A stretch of DNA of 64,000 nt from Pomphorhynchus laevis (taxonomy: Eukaryota > Acanthocephala > Palaeacanthocephala > Echinorhynchida > Pomphorhynchidae). The stretch is taken from assembly GCA_012934845.2 (NCBI GenBank), contig WNNJ02001433.1, positions 124,001 to 188,000 of the forward strand, read 5' to 3'. The translations under genes and the position numbers were made by a program. Below are positions 1 to 28,413 of the stretch, piece by piece. Within the stretch, counting starts at the first letter, position 1, and each line of letters opens with the position of its first letter. The notes under the pieces are model-generated. The model was not told the DNA's origin. It did not search any database and was given only the letters and a program-made list of their open reading frames with translations.

Positions 1-29
1 AATAATTATGAGATTTTGTACAATTTATA

Positions 30-295
30 TTATATTAAGTTAAAATAAAAAATTGAAATTTAAAATAAAAGTCAATTGTTATGAATCGAGTAATAAACAA
101 CAGACGCTGTATCAGGATAAGGATTAAAGGTCACCAGAAGGAACTGCTATGCTATCAGGTTTCGGCCCCTATTCCTCGGCCAACATGGCATCGGGGTCAA
201 ATACACCTTAATTACGAATTTTCTCTGATGAAATTTAATTATCTGGTGTATCTTATTATATTACAAAGTATATTATTTATTATCCATCAATAAAG
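30..295 (+). repeat. Dispersed repeat family R, copy 1
   Basis: First of at least six copies of an interspersed repeat with a conserved, less AT-rich core (107-175) and AT-rich flanks. The core contains TATCAG, AAGGATTA, AGGAACTGCTATGCTATCAG and TTTCGGCCCC; the 3' flank reads like TCTGATGAAATTTAATTATC and then TATTATTTATTATCCAT. Other copies lie at 630, 1175, 13225, 20440 (minus) and 54600. An open frame of about 70 codons crosses this copy, but it is not kept in the others, so I do not call it coding. The family could be a SINE or a non-autonomous DNA element; I do not recognise it. Confidence 0.7.
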
Positions 296-629
296 ATTTT
301 ATGTTGAAGAGTTAAAATTTGTGTTTAATAATATTTTGCTGATTTAATAATTTTGTGTTGATCTATTTTTTACTATTTTCTGTTTGATTTTTATATTATA
401 TTATATTTTATTATATTATTTATTATACTTTATATATTTAACTATTTTCTGTTTGATTTTTATATTATATTATATTATATTATTTATTATACTTAATATA
501 TTTTACTATTTTCTGTTTGATTGTATTTTTATAGTAACCTACTTTACAATATGCATCTATTAAATTATTTAAATGATTTCGAAAAAAATCAATATCGTTT
601 ACAAATATATAGATGATACATATAATTTA

Positions 630-745
630 AATAACAGACGTTGTATCAGAATAAGGATTAGAGGTCATCAGGAGGAACTGCTATGCTATCAAGTTTCGGC
701 TCCTATTCCTGGACGGGACATAACAGCAAAGCCAAATACATGACA
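630..745 (+). repeat. Dispersed repeat family R, copy 2 (core)
   Basis: The core of family R recurs with few changes relative to the copies at 107 and 1335, followed by the GCAAAGCCAAATACATG version of the downstream block. The 5' AT-rich flank differs from copy 1, so this copy is probably truncated or rearranged. Downstream (820-960) comes another AT-rich block matching the 5' flank of the other copies, which suggests partly tandem copies. Confidence 0.65.
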
Positions 746-1174
746 ATGAATATTATTTATTTTATTGACTTCGATAAAATTTAATTTTAATTTAAACAAT
801 AAATATATAGTCAAATAATATGTTACGTAGCCAACTGAGTTACATATTTAATATAATTATAAAATTGAAAGAAAAATAATAATAATGCTAAATCAAAATT
901 TAATAATTAAATAATAAAATTAATAATTATAAGATTTTTTTGTAATTTATATCAATTTTAAACAAAAAATAATAATTAAAAATCAAAATCAATTTTTCAG
1001 AGTTATTACTCGCTTTTTCAATATTTGTTATTATATAGTTATCCTTTAATTTAGTAAGTTCTGAATACACAAATCAGGTCAACGTATTTTATATAAATTT
1101 AAAAGAATGCTAAATAATGTAAATGTTAGAATTTAAAATTCAATTTCTATTGAAATTTGTAATAGACACATTAA

Positions 1175-1515
1175 ACAAATCAAATCAGCTAACAGAGATA
1201 TAATGATAAATAATAACATAATAATGAAAAATCAAAATTTAATAATTAAATAATAAAATAAATAATTGTTATAAGATAAGATATTTGAAATTTAAAATAA
1301 AAATCATTTTTATGAATTGACTAATAAATAACAGACGTTGTATCAGAATAAGGATTAGAGGTCATCAGGAGGAACTGCTATGCTATCAGGTTTCGGCCCC
1401 TAACTCCTCTACCCAACATAGCAGCGGGGCCAAATACATGCTAATGATGTATTTCCTCTGATAAAACTATCTAGTATCTTATTCTAATACAAAGTATATT
1501 ATTTATTATCCATAA
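1175..1515 (+). repeat. Dispersed repeat family R, copy 3 (longest on the left)
   Basis: This copy has the AT-rich 5' block (CAAATCAGCTAACAGAG, then a TTTAATAATTAAATAATAAA run), the core (1335-1400) and the 3' block through TATTATTTATTATCCAT. It is closest to the minus-strand copy in the POLA1 intron at 20440-20862 and to the copy at 54600. Together these suggest a unit of about 350-450 bp. The stretch from 1515 to 1820 is plain AT-rich sequence with nothing I can identify. Confidence 0.65.
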
Positions 1516-1823
1516 AAATTTTCCGCTTACGATTTTAAATTTATTTTTAATATTATAATTATTAATAATTATTATAAATAAATCCGAAACCTAAATAACC
1601 TTATTTAGTAAAATTAATTTACATTATATTTTTGAAGTTTAATTTGCATTACCATATTTTAATAATTTAAAGTTTCTATAAAGCGGGCTTATTATTTAAT
1701 TTCTGGATTCATAATTTTTTCGCTTAATACTTTAAATTTATTTTTAAATTGTTGATTTCGATAAGTTCTTTAGACAGTTAGAAGCAAGACGAATTATGAC
1801 AGAATTGGTTTTGCCATTTAAAC

Positions 1824-1829
1824 TTTATT
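1824..1829 (-). terminator. Possible polyadenylation signal of the zinc-finger gene
   Basis: AATAAA on the minus strand, about 355 bp beyond the stop codon of the gene at 2184-3971. It is the first canonical hexamer I found downstream in that orientation. In AT-rich DNA such hexamers arise by chance, so this is tentative. Confidence 0.3.
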
Positions 1830-2183
1830 TTTTAGACTAACAATAAAACAATTATTTAGCCACCACATACCGTATGTTATTATGTTTTAACTTAAGCAAA
1901 ATGTCGACAGCGGATCGAAATTGATTGCTGCGAAACGCCTCGTTAAATTATATAGCCATTATATATATGAACACTTTGAAAAATAAAAAAAATCATCAAC
2001 AAATGTATATTCGAAAGCAACATAACGACTAAGATAGTAGTTATATCGATGATATAACATTTTTTGAACATTCACAAAATTTTATCTTCAGATAAATGTT
2101 AAATGATGTACTTGACATAGGTTCACTGAAAATGTGAAGAATGCACACATTTTAAAGAGAGAACAGCTAATTTTAAGAAAGTG

Positions 2184-3971
2184 CTAGTAGTATTGCTGAA
2201 AGCCGTAACCACTCGCGCTGCCTCTACCACCACGAACCGGTGGTAGATCTGCCGAAGCTGATTGAAAATTACCGTGGAACGCATTGCTATCTGTCGATAA
2301 CGGGTTATAATCATTGCTGTTATAGTAATTGCTGATGTTACCACCAAATGAAGAAGGATCTTGCGCGAATCCACTTGTGGCATTGAATTGTGAATCAGAT
2401 TGCGGCTGTACATTGCCCCAGTCATCGGCGTTATAGGACGGTTGCTGGCTGAACCGATCGTTAGCTAAGTGATCCTCGTACTTGTTGCCGCGGCTGTACA
2501 GATGATGTTGTGCCCCATCACCACCAATAGGGTGAATGTTACCACCAAAATCATTCCAGTAACTACTAGAGTGATGGTTATAATCATGTAACTTATTGCC
2601 GCCAACAAAGTTATTGTCGCTAAAGTGGTGGTGATCAGCGGATTGCCATTGCTGCGATGAAAACTGATGATTATTCGAAGATAAACCGTAGCCAATCCGG
2701 CCGTGATGTGGCTGTGGCGGCCTACAATCTACACGAGATTGATATGTTGAATAAACCGGTTTAATTCCTCCAGCAAAACCAGGTGTGCTAGTGGATCCAG
2801 CAAAATAGTTTGGCTTTTCAGGAGTGATGGCAAAGCTACTTTTTTGATTATTTCCCAGTGATAAATTACGATCGAATGAACGACCATCCCCGCGATGAGC
2901 AGATAATCCCTTCGTATCATAAAAATCGTTATTTCTAAATGCACTATTATTAGATGAGAACTGATCAGGCCCCTTGAAAAAAGGAGGCGATGAAAAGTCG
3001 GATGAAAAATTGAAACTGTTACTAGAATATAGCGAAGTGGCAGGAGGTCGGTCAAATCTGCCATTATTAGTCATCATCGAAGATGAAGTATTTCTACCGA
3101 CAAATCTTGATTGCTTAAAATTTCCTCTGTATGAGGAATCGTTGCTCATTACCGCATCTCTATAGCCAGCACCTCTAACCACTCCACCACCACGACCAAT
3201 CTGTCCAACCCCTGCACGTCTTAAACGTAAATGTGGAAATTCTTTCTCCTTATGACGTGAGCTAACCAAATGCATAGCCAATTGAGTCTTACTTGAAAAA
3301 TACTTTGTGCAAAGGCTGCAAAAAAATTCGTTTTTTGCCCCTTGCGCTAAAGCCTGTGTCTTACGTTCCGCGGGTATATCATATTTACTAAAATCGGTTA
3401 TTCCTGCTTTCCTAATGAGACGCTCTTCGTCTTCCTTTTGCTTCTTCTCCAGTCGTTCTACTTCAGCTGCTGTATGCTCAGGTTCAAGATTTTTGGACGA
3501 TAAATCTTTTAAGAAATTCTGCATATGTCGACGCCCACTTAAGTGAAGGAGCATATGGGTTTTGCTGGTTAACTCTACGAAACACAGCTTGCAATATGTA
3601 TCCGAATTTTGAATCTTGTCCATGATACCGTACTGTTCAAGTTCTTGCTTACGACGGAGTTTTCTCTGGTGCTTCTGTCCTTTGATGTGCATCTGAAATA
3701 CCTCTTCGCTACTACATTGAACGTTGCACAGCTCACAATTGAATGTAACCGTTGGAGCTTTAGCTTTTGCATCTTTGCCTTCCGCCGCACTATTTGAGAC
3801 ATGAGTGGAAGCAGCTTTATCTGATGATGAAGAAGCGTTCTGTTCGGTAGATTGTTTTGATATAGAATGATCGATATGTTTGTTATTTGCAATGGAACTC
3901 GTCTTATCTGACTTTGCAAGCGAATTAGACTTGTTATCTGCCAATCCATCATAATTAAGAGTTGTAGACAT
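2184..3971 (-). CDS. Three-finger U1/JAZ-type C2H2 zinc-finger protein
   Basis: A single uninterrupted frame of 595 codons starts at ATGTCTAC and ends TAA. Residues 1-75 are Ser/Lys/Asn-rich. Three fingers follow with C-x2-C-x12-H-x5-H spacing: C79/C82/H95/H101, C127/C130/H143/H149 and C218/C221/H234/H240. Long linkers and the wide His spacing are typical of the U1-like/JAZ class (ZNF346, ZFR, zf-met), whose members usually bind double-stranded RNA or RNA-DNA hybrids. A Glu/Lys-rich helix (about 165-190) separates fingers 2 and 3. After residue 250 come RGGG-like stretches and then a long low-complexity Gly/Asn/Ser/Phe/Tyr/His tail to the C-terminus, prion-like in make-up and fitting an RNP-granule protein. 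The lack of introns contrasts with the POLA1 gene next door and may reflect a retrocopy origin, but the frame is fully open. An exact orthologue cannot be assigned. RNA binding is inferred from the finger class. Confidence 0.85.
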   Translation of the reverse strand: MSTTLNYDGLADNKSNSLAKSDKTSSIANNKHIDHSISKQSTEQNASSSSDKAASTHVSNSAAEGKDAKAKAPTVTFNCELCNVQCSSEEVFQMHIKGQKHQRKLRRKQELEQYGIMDKIQNSDTYCKLCFVELTSKTHMLLHLSGRRHMQNFLKDLSSKNLEPEHTAAEVERLEKKQKEDEERLIRKAGITDFSKYDIPAERKTQALAQGAKNEFFCSLCTKYFSSKTQLAMHLVSSRHKEKEFPHLRLRRAGVGQIGRGGGVVRGAGYRDAVMSNDSSYRGNFKQSRFVGRNTSSSMMTNNGRFDRPPATSLYSSNSFNFSSDFSSPPFFKGPDQFSSNNSAFRNNDFYDTKGLSAHRGDGRSFDRNLSLGNNQKSSFAITPEKPNYFAGSTSTPGFAGGIKPVYSTYQSRVDCRPPQPHHGRIGYGLSSNNHQFSSQQWQSADHHHFSDNNFVGGNKLHDYNHHSSSYWNDFGGNIHPIGGDGAQHHLYSRGNKYEDHLANDRFSQQPSYNADDWGNVQPQSDSQFNATSGFAQDPSSFGGNISNYYNSNDYNPLSTDSNAFHGNFQSASADLPPVRGGRGSASGYGFQQYY

Positions 3972-4238
3972 TTTTATATTTCGTCAAACAAGATCACTAA
4001 ATCAAAATGTACCAGCTTAACAAAGAGTTAAACTAACATGCAAAAATATTAGTGAACATAAAATTAAAATTATAATTCTAACCATAGTATAGTCAAACTT
4101 AATCAGCTAAACTGATAAATACAAATCATTTAGACTAAGCTTTCAATTTGATTATTTAAACTTAAGTTTAGATTTTGGTTTAACAATCTTCATACGGATT
4201 TATTAAGAATCCCATCACAGATGAAACGGCAGTGAGCA

Positions 4239-4262
4239 CATTACAACGCTTACGTTGTAATG
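4239..4262. repeat. Perfect 10-bp hairpin upstream of the zinc-finger gene
   Basis: CATTACAACG, loop CTTA, CGTTGTAATG: a perfect inverted repeat in the presumed promoter side of the zinc-finger gene (about 270 bp before its ATG). It could be a dyad binding site or a chance hairpin. No TATA box or other core promoter signal can be told apart from the AT-rich background between 3972 and 4700. Confidence 0.4.
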
Positions 4263-4734
4263 CTTAACTTTTAAAGTGAAGGTCGCCATACTTTAAAATA
4301 TATTGTTAGAACGTTATTATCATTTCGCACGGGAGCTGCTACATGCTATATGAAAGAGACAGCATTAAATAAAAGCAATATAATCGAAAACAGGACAAAA
4401 GGTGCAAAAAGGACAATAATGTCGGTATGTAAACGGAGAAGATCGATTATAATATGCGAATCGAATATAAAGTCGCAGATATAAGATAGAGCGCACTACT
4501 TTAAAAATTAAAACGATATCCTATTTTCAATTCTTAATAAAGATCACCAAATAATAAATTTATTATTTTTTAATTTTTTATTTAAAAAAATAAATTTGCA
4601 AATTTTAAATATTAATTTTAAATGTACAAAATGTATTTATAGTCTAGTAAATATATAAAATATTTATTTAAAATATCAAAAAAATATAAAAATATTTGTA
4701 TTTATATAAAATTTATATTTATATATTAACAATC

Positions 4735-4870
4735 TTCTAAGTCAGACGCAGAAGAACGACGATAACAGTATTTGATACTGTTTAGTCATCACAATGACTC
4801 ATCAGTGCCAGATCCCGCCCACTGCTAAATGCAGAGAAGGACTAGCAGACGGCAAGAAAAACGAATTATG
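4735..4870 (-). other. GC-richer island with consecutive hairpins, hammerhead-like core
   Basis: This patch stands out in AT-rich DNA and folds into successive stems. Read on the minus strand it has CTGATGA (4799-4805), a 5-bp stem GTCAT/ATGAC with loop TGTG, then TAAA, then a 7-bp stem ACAGTAT/ATACTGT with loop CAA followed by T. That is the order of hammerhead parts: core box, stem II, second box, stem III, cleavage triplet. However, the second box is TAAA where GAAA is required, and I see no stem I pairing. It may be a decayed ribozyme, another structured RNA or chance. No tRNA or snRNA signature was found. Confidence 0.3.
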
Positions 4871-5344
4871 TGTATGGATGTACTATTATATTTATACATT
4901 CATATATTAATATTAATAATTAATATATAAAAATAAAAATATCCATTTATTTCTTCTTTATTTCTTCTTTATAGATATATAGGAATGACGAATAAAGAAA
5001 TTAAATGGCTGTTTTATTCCAAAAATTCACAACATTTCGACTGTTTCTGTTACTTTTTCATTAGAAACAAAACGTACAATTTGTGATATTTTTTAAATGT
5101 AAAAAATAAATCAGTGATTTGATTGATCCTGCTTTAAAATTCAAAAATAAAATTCATTATTTAAATTTGCAAATTATCTTCAGGGAACAATTGTTCAAAA
5201 AATTGCTTTGTAATCAAACAAAGCAATTTCTGAACAAAAACAAAATACATTTGTCTTTATCAAAATCGGACAAGTCGAGAGGCATCGAAAGAACTTTTTG
5301 CTCAGTAAAAGCAAATAAATATACTGCTAGTGTAAACAAACATA

Positions 5345-5369
5345 ATATATATATATATATATATATATA
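5345..5369. repeat. (TA)n microsatellite
   Basis: About 12 TA units. It lies in the long intergenic stretch between the zinc-finger gene and the 3' end of POLA1 (3972-9096), in which I find no coding region. Confidence 0.85.
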
Positions 5370-5404
5370 CATATTATGTATTCAATAATTTTAATCTGGA
5401 AGAA

Positions 5405-5468
5405 TTTTCATAGTTGAGTATTCAACTATGAAAATTCAACTATTTTCATAGTTGAATTTTCATAGTTT
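5405..5468. repeat. Cluster of nested palindromes
   Basis: TTTTCATAGTTGA (5405-5417) and its exact reverse complement (5422-5434) are separated by 4 bp. Two further copies of TTTTCATAGTT follow in direct orientation. The block can form alternative hairpins or a cruciform. Confidence 0.6.
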
Positions 5469-5861
5469 AGTGATAAAAAATTATAAAACTTTGTCGTTAT
5501 GTTTTGCATTGCTTGTTTTGTATTATTTTGATTATGCTTCGATTGATGCATCAACAATTTGCGAAATATAAAAATAAGATAGTATTTATTAGTTTTGATC
5601 CAAAACTTTAAATTTAAAAAAGGTTGATCAATATTGTTTATTTTTAATACTTTCAACATATTTTAATTCAATGTCATCATTCAGATAAGAACCTTTTCAT
5701 CATCAACATAATCAAAAAACAAATTAATTTTTAAATTTATGTAGACAGTATACTGTAAACAAACAAACTTCTTGTATTTTGAAAAACACCAGGTTCCGAA
5801 ACAACATAAGCAATCTTAAAGAAATATACGTTTTCCTACCTGAGAGCAGTGACCCTTATTT

Positions 5862-5930
5862 TAACTTTGTGGTTATGCAAATACCATAACTTTGTGGTTA
5901 CCGTACCATAACTTTGTGGTTATGCAAATA
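5862..5930 (+). promoter_or_regulatory. Tandem cluster of RUNX-like and octamer-like sites
   Basis: Three near-identical units based on AACTTTGTGGTTA. Each carries TGTGGTTA (5868, 5893, 5915), a match to the RUNX/CBF consensus, and the first and third overlap ATGCAAAT (5875, 5922), the POU-family octamer. Three and two exact sites in 69 bp is unusual in DNA this AT-rich. It may be an enhancer for a flanking gene or simply a short tandem repeat; function is inference. Confidence 0.35.
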
Positions 5931-6319
5931 AGCACTAGTTTACTCGAAATATAATATAATATTTAATATTATAATTTAATATTGAATATTTATTTAAATT
6001 AATATATAATATTCATTTAAAATAGAAAAATTTGATATTTTAATATTCAAAGAAAATATAAAATTAAAATATATTTTATATATAAATATAAAATATATAT
6101 TGAATAGTCGAAGATTATCTCTACAAATGTACACTGACTTAGAACTCATATTTTGTGTTTTTGAAATCGAAACAGCAAAGTATCTTAAACATATTCACTT
6201 AGTTTTTTAAATGCGATCAGGCACAAGTTCGGTGAACGATCGCACCGAATTGAAAATAAAGTAAATTCAATTGGAATTTAATTTAAATTGCTAAAATAGA
6301 TTCTGGAATTTATATTTGT

Positions 6320-7135
6320 GGTTTCATGTCCCGAAATTTTATTGGTTCGTGAATTTTGTAGATCAATCAATTCTTAATTCGAAATGCGAAAGTACCGAAT
6401 TTGAAATGCCAACGTACAGAATTAGAAATGCAAAATAATAGCTCTGTATTTGATTACATTGTATTAAAAAATCATATTTTAGAGGACATCGACGGCTTAA
6501 TTAAAAATATTACTATTGGGTGTAGAATCAAAGAAGTTACATATACATCAATGTATGATTGATACTAACCAATATTTTTTATTATATGTATATCGTCGGT
6601 GTTCAGGTAGGGAAATTTATTATAAGCAATAAAATGACTAATTAGAAAATGACAGATAATAATTTCTCCAAAACAATCATTCCCAGTTTATATATTAAAA
6701 ATATTTTTTAATTTACCTGGAAGTGAGACAAATATTGCTGATGTGTGTGATCAATCTAAAATATACATAAAATGTTTTTTATATAGTCAGATGGGTACGT
6801 GATTACGATTAACTCCGTATATGTTTGTAGTCACATGAATGAATACAAACAATGATGTAGTCACGTGACCCGAAATCTTATTGATTCATAAATTTCGTTT
6901 AAAATATTAGGAATTAAAACGGTCTTAGTTTGATAAAGAGTATCAATTTCCAGAATAAATAGATTAATCAATTCTTTATTCGACATGCGTAAGTACAGAA
7001 TTGGAAACGTAAAAGTACAGAATTCCAAATGCGAAATTTGTTTATGAACCGCAAACAAATCAGATCAGCTAACTGCGCGATCAATCAATTCTTTATTGAT
7101 TAGTACATAATTCCAAATGCGAAATTTGTAGATCA
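6320..7135 (+). repeat. Diverged direct repeats with a 20-bp internal motif
   Basis: Blocks at 6325-6430, 6862-7040 and 7078-7130 share ATCAATCAATTCTTTATTCG, then repeats of AAATGCGAAAGTACAGAATT with substitutions. The larger blocks also share CCCGAAATTTTATTGGTTC-like text. Old local duplication is likely. The rest of 7140-9096 is AT-rich with no feature I can support. Confidence 0.5.
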
Positions 7136-9096
7136 GCTAATTGCGTCAATACATAGTTTCAGTATTTCTGTTTAAACTAATATTTTTCATCAGTTTAAAT
7201 TCGATTAGTAGAATAAATACGAACAGACGTTATAACATTTTCGATTAATGCACATTGGCCACTTTTGAAGTGTGACATTTAATTACAATTCAATACAATT
7301 GGAAAATCACATTACAAAACTAGATAGCATGTATTTCGACAAATTCCAAACTTGCTATTTATATAAAACAAAATTAATGCTAATTACATCATTATAATAA
7401 GATAGTTATATATAAATGAAAACTTAAAACTGCGAATACTCAATAAAAACGATTTGGATCTTCCAATTGTGAGATTCGAAGGATAGACGAAATAGAAAAT
7501 AAATTGATTAATATTTTACCACTTTTATTACAAGTAGGTGCTTCCAATTTCCACAGTTTCGTACTGTGGCACCAGCCGAATTATTTAGGTAAGTATTATA
7601 TTCCACAAAAACGCTTTAATTTGTAGCCGCGTTCTTCCGGTGGTAAAATATAAATAAATTTAGTTACTATTTTTATGATCAGCTATAATATTAAACGATC
7701 GAGATTACTTTCAATTGACTTATTGTAATTTGATTATATGTAATAGAGCAGAAATTTTGTTTTATGACTTGTATTGCATATGCAAAGAACTATCGACGCG
7801 ATGCAAGTAATGATCTTTTCAGCTAATTTATATAATTTTATATATTTATAAAGAGTTAATTATAATTAATAAAAATTAATTATAAAATTAAGCTAATTTA
7901 TATATTTTTCGATATTACTACAGTTAAAGTTTCAAAGTTCAACGATGTTTCATGACTTTAACTTGATAGAATAATATCCATATCTCTTTGCATGACTCAC
8001 ATAATTTGGAGAATTAAAAAATATTTTTTAGATTTACCGACATGTAAATTTTGACGAATTATTTTTGTAATAATTCAAAGGCATCATTTAATTGTATTTC
8101 GATAGCCATTAATTTTCACTGCTGACAGGCAAAATAGGACAAAATGTTAATTTGATTTAAGATTAAATTGATAAAACAATAATTTACAACAAAATAATCA
8201 CAAAAACGTTAAAATTACGGAGGCTGTAAACGCATTAAGATTGATAGCAAATGTTTCGATTGACCAGCAATTTATTCGGCAATAATAAATTTGATTATTG
8301 TAAGTATACACGGTATTGATATAACATCGTGCGTAATAATTTAGCCGTGGGCCATACAGGCTTGCAATTACAGCTCCATCAAATGACTGATAATAAAACA
8401 AATACATTGTATTTGTTTTAAATAAATCAAATACAATGAAATAAAAAATACATTTTTTATTTTACATTGTATTCAAGCCGTACTATCTATAGCTGTAAAG
8501 TAAATCAGATATTTAATGTTCATTCCAATTTAACGGAGTAAATCGAATATCAACACTTGTTACTTTATAATCGAGTTTTGTGTAAAACGAACAATGAAAG
8601 TAATGCATATGGATAACCAGAGATAACATTTTTATTTTCTCAACTTCCTGAACCTTAATCGATCAATGTGAAAACTACCAAAAGTATGATAACTCTTCAA
8701 TAGTCTGAATGTAAAAACTTCGCTACAATTTTTTCCATACAGTAAAATTTGCGTTTACATTAAAGACGGTGGTAATTTGAAAGGGCACAAATTCTTCAAG
8801 AAGAATTTATTAAAATGGCAAATCATTATTAATAATTAATTATTATTAATGGCAAAACGTTATTCACGAATGGAGAGTTTAGTCAAAATTGTAAAAGCCG
8901 ACTATATTGTAACAGAAAATAATTGTATAGCAGTTTATACCTTTTGTACGCATATAAATTACTCGAATAGTAAAAACAAATCATTTTAATATGAACAATA
9001 AATAGAAAGCAAACTTATTTTTAAATATCACCATTGACGGTGATAGAAAAAAAGTTTACAATATTTTGATTGTAAGAATATCAAAATATGTTTTCA

Positions 9097-26266
<17,170 letters not shown>

Positions 26267-26706
26267 CTATAACAAGCGGTCATATTATATACTAACAATA
26301 AAACTTTTAACTTTTCTTTCAATTTAATTTATTATTCAAAAATATAATTAGCTAGTGTTTGTAAATTTAATATCACAGATTACTCCATAATAAATAAGTT
26401 CCTGTTATTTGCCTTCCCATACAGCTTCCAATGTTCTCAAAATCAAGGTTTTAAGCTTTTAATCGCTATAACAGTCTCAAGTGATCACCTAAACGTTTCT
26501 GTGAATTATTTAAAGTCAAAGTAAAATCGAATTGAAAATATTTGAAATTTGCCGTTTTAATTAGATACTAAAAATATTTAATTTTACTTATATACTTTTA
26601 ATTATTTAAACATTTAATATTTGTTTTTGAAAATATCCATTTGTTTCTTTTTATTGTAATTTATTTATAGTATGAAATCAAAGAAACTGCAATTTCTATT
26701 ATTCGA

Positions 26707-27207
26707 GAAAAAGTTTCAGTCCAATATTTCAATAGATGCTGATGTCATCATCAGGAACTACTGTTTCACAACACGCAAAAGTTTTACATAAAAAAGTTTT
26801 ATCGCGCAACATTTAAAAATACGTCTTATATAGGTCAAACTGGACAGGGATTGGCAAACCGCATCTCATAACATAAATATAGCATTAAACTTGTTATAGT
26901 GATTAAATATATTGTTTTATATAATTTTATAGTTAATTGAACATAATAAATTATATTTGTTTGATTTGTTTCAGCGTTATAGTGTGAATTAGTGTTTTTT
27001 TTGTTCGCGACTTTAATTTTGTTTTATTTTGTGAAAATATGTTTGTACAATCCATTCGATGTGATAGTTCAGATTTTTTCTTTGAATTTTTTTTAATGTT
27101 GTACGATAAAACTTTTATAAGAAAACAAGATGACTTTTGTGTGTTGTGAACAGTAGTTCCTGATAATAATAGCATCAGCTATTGAAATGTTGGACTGGAC
27201 CTTTTTT
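26707..27207. mobile_element. MITE/foldback element with about 100-bp terminal inverted repeats
   Basis: The left arm (26707-26805) and right arm (27102-27207) are inverted copies sharing CAGTCCAA, ATTTCAATAG, ATCAGGAACTACTGTT and CACAACAC, then AAAGTTTTATCG at the inner ends. About 300 bp of AT-rich non-coding DNA lies inside. It lies just upstream of the first placed POLA1 exon (26266). A non-autonomous DNA transposon is the likely origin. The stretch 27208-28009 is AT-rich with nothing I can identify. Confidence 0.65.
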
Positions 27208-28009
27208 CAAATAATAAAATTTGTCGTTTATTTGGTTCCATACAATAAATTTAATTATTGTGAAATTAAAAATTTTTAATGATGAACGATTTATCAATAA
27301 GTTCTAGAGAAGCGCTATTTTTCTCTAATAAAAATTATATTACATTTTGTAAACCATAAACGTAACTATTCCTACAACACCAAATACTGAAAATTTCGAT
27401 GGTATAATTTTTTAATTATGGCGTGTATCCATCGAGAAGAAATATATCCTGAAAATGTGTAATATGGAAATTATATTTTCCACAAAAATTCCTATATACA
27501 GATTATATAAAATATATAATAACTAATATATAAATCTAATTTTGAAATGGCAAAATTTAAACATTTTACTTTAATGAATTATCAAAAAATTGTTCCCTGA
27601 ATAATCTTGGAGAACGCAGTTAAAAGAATAAACTGTACTGAACAAAATAATTAGGTTTCGAACAGACTAGTGGTGCTATTGGAATAAATATAAAAAGGAA
27701 CCAAAAAATACGTTTTCTTATATTGTGAAATACAGGATAGTTTAAGAGCAGTCAAAGTATTTTATTACAGATATTTATTCAGATACACAAAGAAATATCT
27801 AAGATTATTATAGAAGATGGAAGCGTCTTGCGCAAAAAGTGGGTATATTGCATATAAACGTTGCCGACTTAGATGATGTGTCTAGATGAGTGCATATAGC
27901 TATCAAATGTGATATTATAAATTACAAGTTACTAGCAGCAAATGGATGTTTCAACTGTACTCAAATTTTGTTTTCAAAACATAAAATATAAAAATAGATA
28001 CAAACATCA

Positions 28010-28410
28010 AAACCGCAATTGACAATCCACTTCAACAGCCGCTTTTTGAAGTGACGATAGCTAGCAGCACTGGCAAAGTCCTCGGGTAACGAATTTCAAA
28101 TATTTACTGAGTAGTGGAAAAGCCTAATCACACTCCTGAATTTACTGTGGGCAAGTTGTAACCGCGCGACAGAGTGACCTCTGCACTCGAATTGCGTAAT
28201 TGTATACAAAATGATGGGACACTTCCGTTCCATGAACCAAGAGCCACATCGCTGCGATGTCTAAATATAATAATCTTTGAGCCGTTAAAGGCAGTATCAA
28301 ACAAGCTAGACGCTCAGCGTAAGAAGAATGTGAGCCAATACAAAGTTTACTTCCTCTACGCAGGATATACTCGATTTTTGTCATTTCAGCTTTGGCGGAT
28401 GGGAAAGTTG
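28010..28410 (-). mobile_element. LINE-A 3' fragment
   Basis: Minus-strand frame with YILRRGSKL, YAERLACLILP and YLDIAAMWLLVHG, matching the C-terminal part of LINE-A ORF2 in the copy at 30.6-30.9 kb (ILRRGSKLVRG, LLVLDLFAMWSIV). Heavily truncated. Confidence 0.7.
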
Positions 28411-28413
28411 TTG

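Noticed and set aside
81-293. Open frame of 70 codons in family R copy 1
   Set aside because: Not preserved in the other copies; no recognisable protein features.
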